From NCBI GenBank assembly GCA_009801085.1, contig VNWV01000046.1, positions 19,207-83,206 on the forward strand: a DNA stretch of 64,000 bases, read 5' to 3'. Of this stretch, positions 50,813 to 61,918 are shown in pieces (position 1 is the first letter of the stretch; every line of letters begins with the position of its first letter). The DNA is from Lasiodiplodia sp. COLG20 (taxonomy: Eukaryota; Ascomycota; Dothideomycetes; Botryosphaeriales; Botryosphaeriaceae). The translations under genes were made by a program, and so were the position numbers. The notes beneath the pieces are model-generated. The model did not search any database. It was not told the DNA's origin and worked only from the letters and a program-made list of their open reading frames with translations.

Positions 50813-51557
50813 TTTAGAAAATACGGACTTTATAACTCTAAAAGCAAAAAGCCCGTACGGAAGAACTCGTCGTAAAGACTAAAAGTCTTACGGGCGAAAG
50901 AGCCGTACGGTTCTAGATCTCGCACGAGAATTTAGAGAATATAGAATAACGACGCGTATAAAAACTTTAGTAGGTAATAGCTAAAGCCCGTATAGAAAAA
51001 ACGTCTATAAGAACGTAATAACTCTAGTAAAAAGTACAAACTAGAAGATTTTCTACGAAATAAAAGACTATAGAGTTAGACTAAGAACTAAAGATCTAGA
51101 TATATAATCGTTCTAAAGTAGTATACGAAGATAGAAAGCTAAAAAGTAGATAAGAAGAGAAACGAATAAGATATAGTACGATATTACGATCGTTTAAAGG
51201 TTAGAAAAACGTTCTAGACGCTTAGATTACGTACGCCCTACTATAGATCTATATAGATCTAACCCGTATAGATCTAATTCTATTAGATCTAACTTACATA
51301 GATCTAAATTATAACTAGCTTTTTTACGATATATAGATATACTCGTTAGCTAGATATTTAATTCTCTATAGTTAACTTAAAGTTCTAATTAAGACTTTTT
51401 AGTTAGAGGTAACCGACTTACTATATATCGTATAATTACGTAATATTCCCCTCGTTTAATTATTATTCTCCCTCTCTTATCTCTTTAAGGTAAACTCTAC
51501 GGTTTACCCGATCTACTAAGTAACTCCGAAGCTTAGTAAAAGAAGTCTACCGTTATA
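50813..51557 (+). repeat. 3' LTR of element E (745 bp)
   Basis: A family 1 LTR with five AGATCTA repeats at about 51246-51308, the same array type as C. It ends CCGTTATA. The following bases match the inside of another family 1 LTR, so E is inserted in or recombined with an LTR. Confidence 0.9.
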
Positions 51558-51804
51558 ATAACTAGCTTTTCTATAGTATATAGATATACTTTTTAGCTAG
51601 ATACTTAATCTTTTATAGTTAATTTAAAGTTCTAATTAAAACTCTTTAGTTAGAGATAATCGACTTACTATATATTATATAATTACGTAATACTCTTTTA
51701 TCTAATTATTATTCTTCTTCTCTTATCTCTTTAAAATAAATCTTACGATTTATTTAATCTACTAAATAACTTCGAAGCTTAGTAAAAAAAAGTCTACTAT
51801 TATA
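51558..51804 (+). repeat. Orphan family 1 LTR, last 247 bp
   Basis: Begins with ATAACTAGCTTTTCTATAG, about base 517 of the B LTR, and ends CTATTATA. It is followed at once by reversed integrase sequence of H and not by an element interior, so it is the end of a solo LTR or of an element whose remainder is gone. Confidence 0.85.
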
Positions 51805-54800
51805 TTCGTTTTAAGAATTTCTTTTTAGACTAATAACTCGCTTAGAATTTCTTCTCTATAGACTATTAGCTCGCGCCTATAATTAGCGTAGAACGAAGAT
51901 TTCTAGATAGCTAACATCTTTAAGCTATTATACGTAAATTATACTAGTAGTAGTAACGTAATCTAATTATTCTAAGTATAGTTAAGATAATAGCGTAGAT
52001 ACTATTCTAGCGTTTAGTTTATACGCTTAGTCTATTCGTTCGTTTAAGAATATATCGTTATTAAGAGTTTATATTTAGCTTTAAGCTATTAAGTAAGACT
52101 TTACTAAAATTAAAATATAAATAATTAATCTCTATCTAATACGAGCTCTTCTAGTAATTTATAGTTATTTAAAATTATTTTAAGAAATATATAGACTAGT
52201 TCTTTCGCGTTTATCGATTTAAAATATAGTAGATAGTATACGTACTTAGTAAGTCTATTAATAATAACTAGAATCGAGTCGTACTTAACGTTAGTTAAGA
52301 GTTTAACTAACTTAAATAGATTCGTAATAAAGTCTAACGAGATTAATTACTAGGATTTCTTTAGAGCTATAATTAGTTAAAATAGTTCGTAAAGTACGTA
52401 TCTCGTAGTCTTACTTCTAATATATAAGTCGTATTATGAAACTATCTTTTAGACTATTCTTCTTAGACTCTAAAAGTAGTAATTTCTAGTTATTCGCTCT
52501 ATCGTCTTTTTAATTTTTTAATAATCGTATACTAGTACTTTATAAATATCTTTAATAAGTTCTTCTCGAAGTTTTACTAAAACGTAGATTAATTTTAAAT
52601 ATAAAATTATATCTTCTACGTCGCGCGTAATTCGAGAGTCGTTTTTTACTTTTTTAAGTTTTTAAATTATTATATTATAGACGTAGACTTTTTAAATCTT
52701 TTACGTTTAGACGTTATCTTTTAGACGTATCGTCGACGCTAGTAGCTAAACTAAAATAAGCGATAGATCGGTTTCTAGATTTCTCTTAAGTTATAATTAA
52801 GCGATTTTAAATATAAATACGTATACTTTAGCGGATATAAGAGTCTCGTTTTTCTACTAGTTAAATATTATAGATTATAGTTTTAGCTTTTTTTCGATAT
52901 AGTCGACTCTTTTACTTAGCGTATTTACGTAAGCGTTTTTTAATTTCTTTCTATAAATAATCTTTATATTATAAAACGCTAATTCTTTAGTCTATTTAAC
53001 TTATCTTCTAGTTAGTTTTTTTATAGTAGTAAAGTACGTAAGATTCTTATAGTCGTAATATACTAATACTTAGTACTTCGCGTCCTCTAAATAGTATCTC
53101 TATTCTTTAAATACTATAACGATAGCTAAGAGTTTCTTATCGTAGACGTCGTAGTTAAGTTTTAGAAATATTATTTTTCTAGAGTAGTACGCGATTAAAT
53201 AAAATCGTTCTTATTCGTTAGGCTAACTAAGATAGACTCTAATAGCGTAGTCTAATACGTTAGTTTCTATAACGATAGAGAGTTTAGAGTTATAAATTTT
53301 AAGAATAAATACTTCGTAGAATATTCGCTTTAACGAGTTAAACGCTCGTTATTACTCTTTACTCTATTTAAATTTATATTCTTTTCGCGTAAGTCTCGTA
53401 AGTAGCTCGTATACTATCGTATATTTATTAATAAATTTACGATAGAAGTTAGCGAAACTAAGAAAGAACTATACTTTCTTAATAGTTTTTAATATAGACT
53501 AGTTTTTAATTATATCTAGTTTAGCTTCGTCTATACTAATATAGTCTAAAATAATAATAAATTCTAAGTATTTTATCTTTTAAGAGTACTATTTATATTT
53601 TTTAGATACGATAAATAGTTTCTATTTTTAGAGTATATCTAGAATCTTTTTAATATATTTTGTATATTCTTCTAGAGTTTTCGAGTAGATTAGAATATCG
53701 TTTAGATAGACTATATAAAATATATCTAAATACGAACGTAAAACGTTATTAACTAAGCTCTAAAATATTATTAGAGCGTTAGTAAGCCCGAATAATATAA
53801 TTATATATTTAAAATAACCGTATCGTATTTAAAACGCTATTTTCTATTCTTCTTCTTTCTTAATTCGTACGAAATAGTAGTCGTCTCTAAAATTAAACTT
53901 AATAAAGTATTTTATCTCTTAAATCTTATTTTATAGCTCGTCGATACGAAGTAATAGATATTAGTTTTTTATCGTAATATTATTTAATTATTTATAATTA
54001 ATATAAAGACGAAGCTTATCGTTTTTCTTTAAAACGAATAGAATAGAATATTTAGTCGATAATAACGAAGACTATATATATTCTTATTTTACGTTCTTTT
54101 TAATATACTTTCTTAAAGTCTTACTTTTCTTTTATAAGAGAGAATAAATTAGCTTAAACGTAGACTACGTTTTTAAAATAAAAGATATCTCGTAATTCTA
54201 TAGTTAATACTTTAATAACTATTTCTTTTCTCTTTTTTAGAATACTAGTTACTATTTCTAAAACTATAAAGATATCGTTTTAAGTTTCGATATTAAAGCT
54301 TTTTTTTCTTTAGAATTATCTATCTTCTTCTAGATATTACTTACGATATATTTTTTATCTAACTAAATAGTTTTCTTAACGAATCTTTCGTTATATCTAG
54401 CGTATATTCTCTAAAAATAGTTTTCTTTAACTAATTTTAGATAGTTATTCTTTATATAAAACTTCGTACTTAATCGCTATATCTTCGTCGCGATTCTACG
54501 TTCTATTTTTCTACTAGGTTTAAGATATATTTTATATACTTTTTCGTCTCGACGTCTTATATATTAGATTACTACGTAAAATATTTCTTAGATATCGACG
54601 AAATTTAATACTTTTACGTCTTTTTTTAGCTCTACGTTCTAGACTTCTAGCTTTTAACTCTAGCTTTAGCTTTTTTAGCTTTAGCTTTTAGCTCTAGCTC
54701 TATTCTTTAACGTCTAGCTTATTTATTTTACGGTAGCGAGGTATTTTACGTACTTTTCTTTCGAAAAGCTAACTTTTTTCGTACTTTAGTTAATTTATAG

Positions 54801-55250
54801 CTCGTATATCTTAAGCTATAGAATTCTAAAAATAATATCGTATTTTAAAATCGTTATAAGGTCTAGATTAATATATTTCTTATAATTATCAATAGAAATA
54901 GAAATCGTATCGATTTCTAAGCGGATTTATTCTTACTTAGCTAGCGATTTATTTATAGTAACTAATAAGTAGAGGTAATTTTTTATTTAACGATATATAT
55001 ATAGCTTAGCGATGTAGACGAAATTAATAAAGTTCTCTTACGCGTTACTATCGATTATAGCTATTATATAGTAATTACTAATACAAACTAGTATGTATAC
55101 TAAATTCGTAATTTTAGTTTTAATAGATATTTTTTCGTTTAATATACTTATAATCTTATTAAGAGATCTAGTAGACGACTTTTTTTAGAGTTTCTAGCTA
55201 GAGAAACCGTCTAGTTTTTTAGTTAGTATTATAAATTATTATCTTCTATA
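51805..55250 (-). pseudogene. Element H: pol pseudogene, truncated in integrase
   Basis: Protease I-D-S-N-A starts at 55055. RT is about 54100-53400 with Y-L-N-D at 53708-53697, RNase H is 53330-52920, and integrase runs from 52700 down to the break at 51805. Protease and RT are in the same frame. The second half of the integrase C-terminal domain and the chromodomain are missing. Confidence 0.88.
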
Positions 55251-57050
55251 ACTAGAGAGACGTTTTTATAAAAATAGAAGTTCTATTCTTTTATATAAAA
55301 AAAGATTTTCTTCTATTAAGTCTAGTCTTTCTTTTAAATTCTTCGTTAATAGTTAACTATTTCTCGATAGACTTTATACTATATTATCGGTCTTTTATAC
55401 TTAGCTAATAGAATTTAATATAAAATATCTTTCTAGAGTATTACTATTTCGTATATTTTTAGTATTACTATTATATTTTTAAGATAAGTCTAATTCTCTT
55501 CGCGTTAAGCGTTTTAGACTTTATCTTATAGCTCTTTTATAATTTTTTCGATAGTAGTATAATATAACTAGCGTTAGAGATTCTATCTATCATACTAGTA
55601 AAACTTAACGGTTATTACGCCGTTTATAACTTTATATTACTAGATAGATAGCTTTAAACGTACTACTAGAGTCTAAATAGTAATAGACGTAAAACTAGAG
55701 ACGCGTTAAATTTCTCTATATTATTTAAGATACTTTTTTACTCTAGCTAAAATAGCTTCGTTTTTTTAGTTTTTATCGTCTATTTCGCTAAGTTTAAACG
55801 TACTATCGTAGAATTCTTCGATATCGCTATTTATTAGATCGTTATCTAGAGATAGCGTTTCGATAAAGTCGTTAATTTTCTACTATTTTAGTATTTATAG
55901 AGTAGCGTTAACGCGCTAAAGTTACTTAAAATATTATTTAGCGCCGTCTTTTTCGCTCTTATAGATAAGATAATTATTATTATAGTAGATAGTCTAGCTT
56001 ATAGTTATATAGCTAACTATTTTTATAACTACGAAAAAGACTTCTTAAAGTTCTTCTTAATTTCTCTTATAGATAGCCGCGTTCTAACGTATTTTTTTCT
56101 TTTATAGATAGTTCTATTAGTATATCTTATTCTATTTTTCTTTATATCGAAAATATAGTCTCTTATTAAAGCGTTTTTATTTTTAGAATATAAACTTTCG
56201 TCGTTAGATATTTTTATTCTTTTTCTTATTATAGAGCTTCTTTTCGCCTTTATAAACTACGTTAAATTCTATAATATCGTCTTTATTCTAAATATAGCGT
56301 AACGGTTTTTAGAAGTTTCTTAGTCGATATATCTTTTAGTCTTAGTTATATTCGTTCTAAAGTTATTTTATCTTAAGAGTTAGTTAAATTATAGTTTTTA
56401 GAGTTTTAGTATTATTATAGAGAGCTATTATCTTTTTAATTTCGTTCTTTAGCCCTCTATAATATAGAATTTTAAACGTAAGATCTAAATATTCTTCGGC
56501 TAAGAATACTACGTTCTAGAACTTAGTAGTATAATTTCGAATAGATTCTTTTTACGTTATTTCTAGTAGGTTACGAATAGCTTAATAGATCTCATCTAGC
56601 CCGCTAAAGATTTATTTTAAGACGATAGCGAAGTTTCGATAGTCTATAAAGAGTCGTTAAATAGTCTTAATCTAGTAGAAAGAAAATCTAGTCTAATACT
56701 CTCTTTTAAACGGTTAAAACTATTACTCTACTACGTCTTTAAAATAGATACTAGCGTAGAGAATCTAATTCTCTAATTTCGTAAATTATTCTTAGAAGAA
56801 GTAGATATAGTCGTCTAGTTACGATAAAAAGATCTATATTTTCTTACGGTTTTTATAGTATAGATTAGACTTAAATATCTTAATCTTAGTCGCTAGTAGT
56901 ATTTAAAGAGTTTAAGCGACTTAGACTTAAAGAACGTTATTTTACGTATATAGTTTTTAAATTATTCTTTATAGTTCTTCGTTAAAAAAAACCGTATTTA
57001 CTTATAGAGAAAAGGCTATAGACTTATTACTCGCGTTATTTATACTAATT
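55200..57050 (-). pseudogene. Element H: gag pseudogene
   Basis: The counterpart of the C and B gags on the minus strand. The Gag domain is about 56900-56350, and the knuckle remnant is near 56120-56160. It is closest to B over the part after the knuckle. Stops are TAA/TAG throughout. Confidence 0.65.
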
Positions 57051-57154
57051 ATAGTATTAACTATAGTTAGTATCTATTTATTAGTAATTTCTATACTAAA
57101 TTAATACTTTCTATTTTAGTTATCTTTCTTCTCTTATAAGAATAGTAGTTAAAG

Positions 57155-57920
57155 TATAACGATAGACTTCTTTTACTAAGCTTTAAAGTTACTTAGTAGA
57201 TTAGATAAACCGTAGAGATTTATCTTAAAAAGATAAAAGAGAAAGAATAATAATTAGATAAAAGAGTATTATATAATTATACGATATATAGTAAGTTAGT
57301 TATCTCTAACTAAAGAGTCTTAATTAGAACTTTAAGTTAACTACGAAGAATTAAAGGTCTAGCTAAAAAGTATATCTATATACTATAGAAAAGTTAATTA
57401 TAATCTAAAAAGTCTTTATAAGCTTCGACTCGTAAGAACTTAAATTAAGTTATTATAAATTTAAGCTCGTAAGAACTTACTATAAGTCGTACGTAATTTA
57501 GACGCTTAAAACGTTTCTTAAACTTTTAAACGATCGTAATATTATACTATATTTTATTCGTTTTTCTTCTATCTACTTTTTAGCTTTTTATCTTTATATA
57601 CTACTTTAAAACGATTATACGTCTAGATTTTTAACTCTTAGCTTAACTCTATAGTTCTTTATTTCGTAGAAAATTTTCTAGTTCGTATTTTCTTCTAGAG
57701 TTATCGCGTTTTTATAAACGTTCTTTTCGTACGGGTTTTAACTACTATCTACTAGTATTTTCGTATACGTCGTTATCTCGTATTCTTTAAATTTCTATAT
57801 AAAATTTAGAGTCGTACGACTCTTTTACTTACGAGACTTATTAGTTCTTACGACGAGTTTTTTCGTACGAATTTTCTATTCTTAAAGTTATAAAACCCGT
57901 ATTTTCTAGAATTTATAATA
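57155..57920 (-). repeat. 5' LTR of element H (766 bp)
   Basis: A family 1 LTR on the minus strand, starting TATAACGATAGAC on the plus strand and ending ATTTATAATA. It has its own variable block at about 57410-57490 with imperfect inverted and direct repeats (CTCGTAAGAACTTA twice or more), unlike A/B or C/E. The primer-site block lies at 57131-57154. Confidence 0.9.
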
Positions 57921-58370
57921 GAATTTAGTTAACTTTAAAAATACTAAGAAGAAGCGGTCGCTAAAACGTTTACGTAATAAGTTCTTAGCTAATATCTCTA
58001 CGAGTTTTATCTAAACTATTAAATCTTTTAGCGTTAATTCTAATACTATATCGTTAAAAACGTTTAAATTAGTTAATTAGACGCGATAGATTTTAGATTT
58101 TAATTTTAGATTCTTAGACGTTCTTTCGATCGACGCGTCTTTAGCTTAGATCGATTTAAATTTTAGCGATAAAATTCTATAATAAAGTCTTTATAGTCTT
58201 CGTAGTTTTTTAGTAGTTTTTAAATATTATTCTAGTCTTCTTCTTACTTAATAAGATATTCGAATTAACTATTATAGTAACCACTATCGAGAATTTTTTT
58301 TATAATTTAATCTTTATTTTCGTCGATATCTAGATTTTTTAGAGTTATTTCTTTAGTTTATTCTACTAAA
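57921..58370 (-). mobile_element. Remnant I: chromodomain and antisense ORF end of a family 1 element
   Basis: A 450-bp piece between H and J. On the plus strand, 57921-58080 is the C-terminal part of an antisense ORF (N-T-K-K-K-R-S-L-K-R-L-R then K-L-V-N-stop). On the minus strand, 58370-58130 is the end of pol with the chromodomain. Both sides are cut by other elements. Confidence 0.75.
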
Positions 58371-58783
58371 TATTACGAAATTAGAATGCGGGTTAAGCGG
58401 CGTAGTAGAACTTACGGGCGAACCGAATTATCTTAAACTAAAACTTTAGACGTATCTAATTTATTTAGATAGCTAATAGTCTAACTCTACGAAGTAGATC
58501 TTTCTTAGCTACTAGCTATTCTACTATCTATATTAACATTCTAGTCTAGCTATCTAGTAACTAATTATAGTATATAGAACATACTTATTTATAGTAGATA
58601 GAATCTTTATAGTTAATTCTAATTATTATCTTATATCTCTCTTATTATCTTTTCTATCTAACTACGACTACTATTCTCTAAATATAGTATCTAGTAATAT
58701 CTTAGATAGCGGTAGTAAACCTTTTAACGCTATATAACTATTTATACTCTTTATCTTACCCCTATTTTAGACCTAGCGTAATA
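58371..58783 (+). repeat. 5' LTR of element J (413 bp), variant left half
   Basis: Starts TATTACGAAATTAGAATGCGG. The right part from about 58555 aligns with the G LTR, but the left 180 bp does not. It ends TAGCGTAATA, followed by CTTTAACCAC. This is a distinct LTR subtype of family 2 with a replaced U3. Confidence 0.8.
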
Positions 58784-58800
58784 CTTTAACCACTTCTCTT

Positions 58801-60110
58801 ATAAATACTAAAGATAAAATCTCTAAAGAAAAAGTAATTATAATAACTTAGACTACGATCCGCGTTTTTCTCTCTAACGTAGAGAAGTAGCTCTAAAATA
58901 TCTATCTAATAATTTCTAGAGAATCTAATATAGAAATCTATATAACTATATTAAAGGTCTACGTCGCCGAAATTACCTCTCTAATTTACGACGTTAGCCG
59001 ATTTTAAATTTCTTCTAACGTCTTCGAGAACTATATTATAGTCTTACTAAAATACTTTATTAGAGAATAGACCTTCTTAGTTAACCGTACTACTAGACTT
59101 TAAAAGTAATCTTTCGCTACGAAAGCTACTTTCGCCCTATCTACTTCTCTATAGATATAAAACCCGAAGTTTAAAGTTAAGAAATCTAACGTTTTCGACG
59201 ATATTCGAGAAAAACTAGACGAATTCTTACGATAACTATATATCTACTTCTACTTATTCGATACGACTTTCTAAAACGACATCTAAAAAATCTTCTTTAC
59301 TAGATCGTACCTCCGCGGAAGTACCGCTTAGTAGTTTAAACTATACTAGAACGACTTCGAAAAAATAGACTAGTACGAGAAAACTATACAACTTTTTTAT
59401 AGCTATAGTAACTTTACTAAAACCCTTAGAGAAACGTTCGAGAATAAAGACTAATACTAAAACGCGGTATACTAAATTTAGACTCTTAAATAAATCGGCT
59501 TCGCCGTAATCTATACTATTTAGTTTCGACTCTATATCTTTCGACTTTAATAGCCCGATAACGTTCTTAAAATATTATATTACGAGAGACTAAAGAACTA
59601 TATTAAAGACGAATTTACTAGAACTAAGCTATCTAATTTATATTAGAAGGTAGTCCGTATCGCTATTTAACTCGATACTTAGCTATACGACCGTCGTAAA
59701 AAAGCGACCCGGTTAAACCGCCTCGTAGCTAACTCTAGTTAATCTAGAAATATAACGAGTCTCGGCGAATCTATAGACCTCGATAGCGTTAGACGTAACG
59801 GACCTCTATTCTAGAAAGAAAAAGACCGATATTGTAAGAAAGATCTATACCTCTACTACGATAAGAAAAAATACTATACCCGCTAATATAAGAGCGATAA
59901 TAAGACAACACGCTAAACCGTAGCTATATAAGTAATAGAAGTAGAAGACCTCTATAATAAGTAGTATTAAATCGATTATACTAACGATAAATATAAAAGC
60001 TATCGTAAACTAAAAGAAACCTATAGATACTAGTCGAAGATAAAAAACTAAAAAAGTCTTTAATCTAGAGGTAGATAAAGACGTAGCCTCTAATATCTCT
60101 TTAGATAACT
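58801..60110 (+). pseudogene. Element J: gag pseudogene
   Basis: Aligned with the G gag throughout, with more RIP changes. It starts at ATA 58801 (18 bases from the LTR, as in G and F). The Gag domain is about 59160-59640, and the basic linker and knuckle remnant are near 59815-59890. Confidence 0.75.
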
Positions 60111-61918
60111 ATAATAACGACTAGTAATACTAAAGAAAAACTCTCTTATACGTATACTACGAACGACGAAGAATCTCTAGCCGAGTATATTAAGTATCTT
60201 ATTATTAATATACTCGCTAATAGACGTCGAGCCCACGTTCTAATCGACTTAGCTAACGAAGATAATTATATTAACCTTCGCTTCGTAGAAAAATATAACA
60301 TTAAGTTTTAAGAAAAAAAATATCTCTACGAACTTATTATCGTAGATAATTTATCTAGTATATATAAAGAAGAATTAATAATTATAGAAATTTAAGAACT
60401 CGTACTAGCTAGAGAAAAACATCGAGAAAAAATATATTTAGATATTATAAAAACTCTCGAATATAATATTATTCTAGAACGCCTCTAGCTCCGAAAATAA
60501 AAACTATATATTAACTAGAAATTCGAAGAAGTAAAATTTAGGTCTAGAGAAAAAGACGAGGTACGATAGCTATTTAATATTATAGCGGCGTTAGTATAAC
60601 TCTAAGTAATTCGAAGCGAGCTAATATAGATTAATAAAATCTCTAAGAAAACTCTTAGAAAAGAGATTAAGAACGACATTTCTACTAAAATCTTCTAGAT
60701 ACGCGCCACCTTCTAAGAAATTAAAATCGAGACTTAATAATCTCTAGAGACTCGATAGATCTATAAAATCGTCTATCTTTCTAGAAAACGAATCTATAGA
60801 CTTTAGAAACTCTAAGAACCTCGAGAACGTATAAAATACGACCTATAATAAGTTAACGCTACTAATACGAAAAGCTCTTTAAATAACGTACTCTTATAAT
60901 ATAGAAAATTCGATATTTTTATAAAGAAATAGAAAAACGCTCTACTAGAATACTAACTATAAAACTATAAAATATCTCTAATACTAAAAATATTATCTAA
61001 GTTCGGTCTCTTATACTTCCTCTCTAAAAAAAAACTATAGGTACTTAAGAAATATATTAAGATCTACTTATAAAAAGAATATATTTAATTATTTTAGTTA
61101 TTAGCAGCCTTCTCTATTCTATTCGTACTAAAACCTAAAGAAAAGCTACGACTATATATAGACTACTAAGCTCTAAACGATATTACTATTAAGAACCGCT
61201 ATCTCTTATCTAGAATCGACGAACTACGAGACCGACTAAAAAAGACTAAGTATTTTACTAAGCTTGATCTTCGAGACGACTACTACTTAATTAGAATTAA
61301 AGAAGACGAAGAGTAGAAGATCGCCTAGCGAAGTCGCTTCGAACTATTTAAATATCTTATTATATCTTTCGAACTTACTAACGCCCCTATAATCTTTTAA
61401 GTTATAATTAATAATACTCTTTAGAAATATCTAGACGTCTTCTATATAGTATATCTAAACGATATTCTAATCTACTTCGAAACTCTAGAGAAATATTAGA
61501 AATACGTAGTAAAGATACTAAAGAAATTATAAAAAAGAAGACTATAAGTTAAGCCCGAAAAATACGTCTTTTACGTCTAAGAGATAGAATTTCTAGAATT
61601 TATTATTCGACTCGAGAAAGTCGTAATAGACTCTAAAAAAGTAGAATCTATTCTTAGTTAGTCTATACTTAAGAATCTTCGAGAAGTCTAATTCTTCTTA
61701 AACTTTACTAACTTCTATTAACGGTTTATTAAAGACTACGCTAAGCTAGCGAAACCTCTAATCCGTCTTACTTAAAAGAATATCCGCTTTAATTAATAAA
61801 AAATATAGTAAGAAGTCTTTAAGCTACTTAAAAGAGTCTTTACGAAAGTATCTATTCTAGCTCTTTTTAATCTAGATAAATCTATCTATCTAAAAACGAA
61901 CGTATTAGACTATACTAT
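60090..61918 (+). pseudogene. Element J: pol pseudogene, truncated in RNase H
   Basis: Protease L-I-D-L-A-N-E-D-N-Y-I from 60240. RT is 61090-61750 with Y-L-N-D at 61452-61463 (first Asp changed). RNase H begins at about 61860 with K-T-N-V-L-D-Y-T and is cut at 61918. Protease and RT are in the same frame. Confidence 0.85.

Larger units (their letters stand above)
37703..51557 (+). mobile_element. Element E: family 1 chromovirus, 5' end lost, split by G
   Basis: E starts abruptly in the middle of gag at the right edge of F. It has a full pol in one frame, the antisense ORF interrupted by G, and a 745-bp 3' LTR (50813-51557). Its 5' LTR and first half of gag are absent from the window. By LTR repeats and antisense ORF it belongs with C. 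Confidence 0.9.
51805..57920 (-). mobile_element. Element H: family 1 chromovirus, reversed, 3' end missing
   Basis: Starts on the left within the C-terminal part of integrase and runs to a complete 5' LTR (57155-57920, 766 bp) on the right. The chromodomain, antisense ORF and 3' LTR are absent. The right flank is remnant I. No target duplication can be tested because the left end is lost. Confidence 0.9.
58371..61918 (+). mobile_element. Element J: family 2 chromovirus, 3' half missing
   Basis: A 413-bp 5' LTR, gag, protease, RT and the first part of RNase H, then an abrupt break at about 61918 into unrelated DNA. Compared with G, the rest of RNase H, integrase, chromodomain, antisense ORF and 3' LTR are lost. 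Confidence 0.9.
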
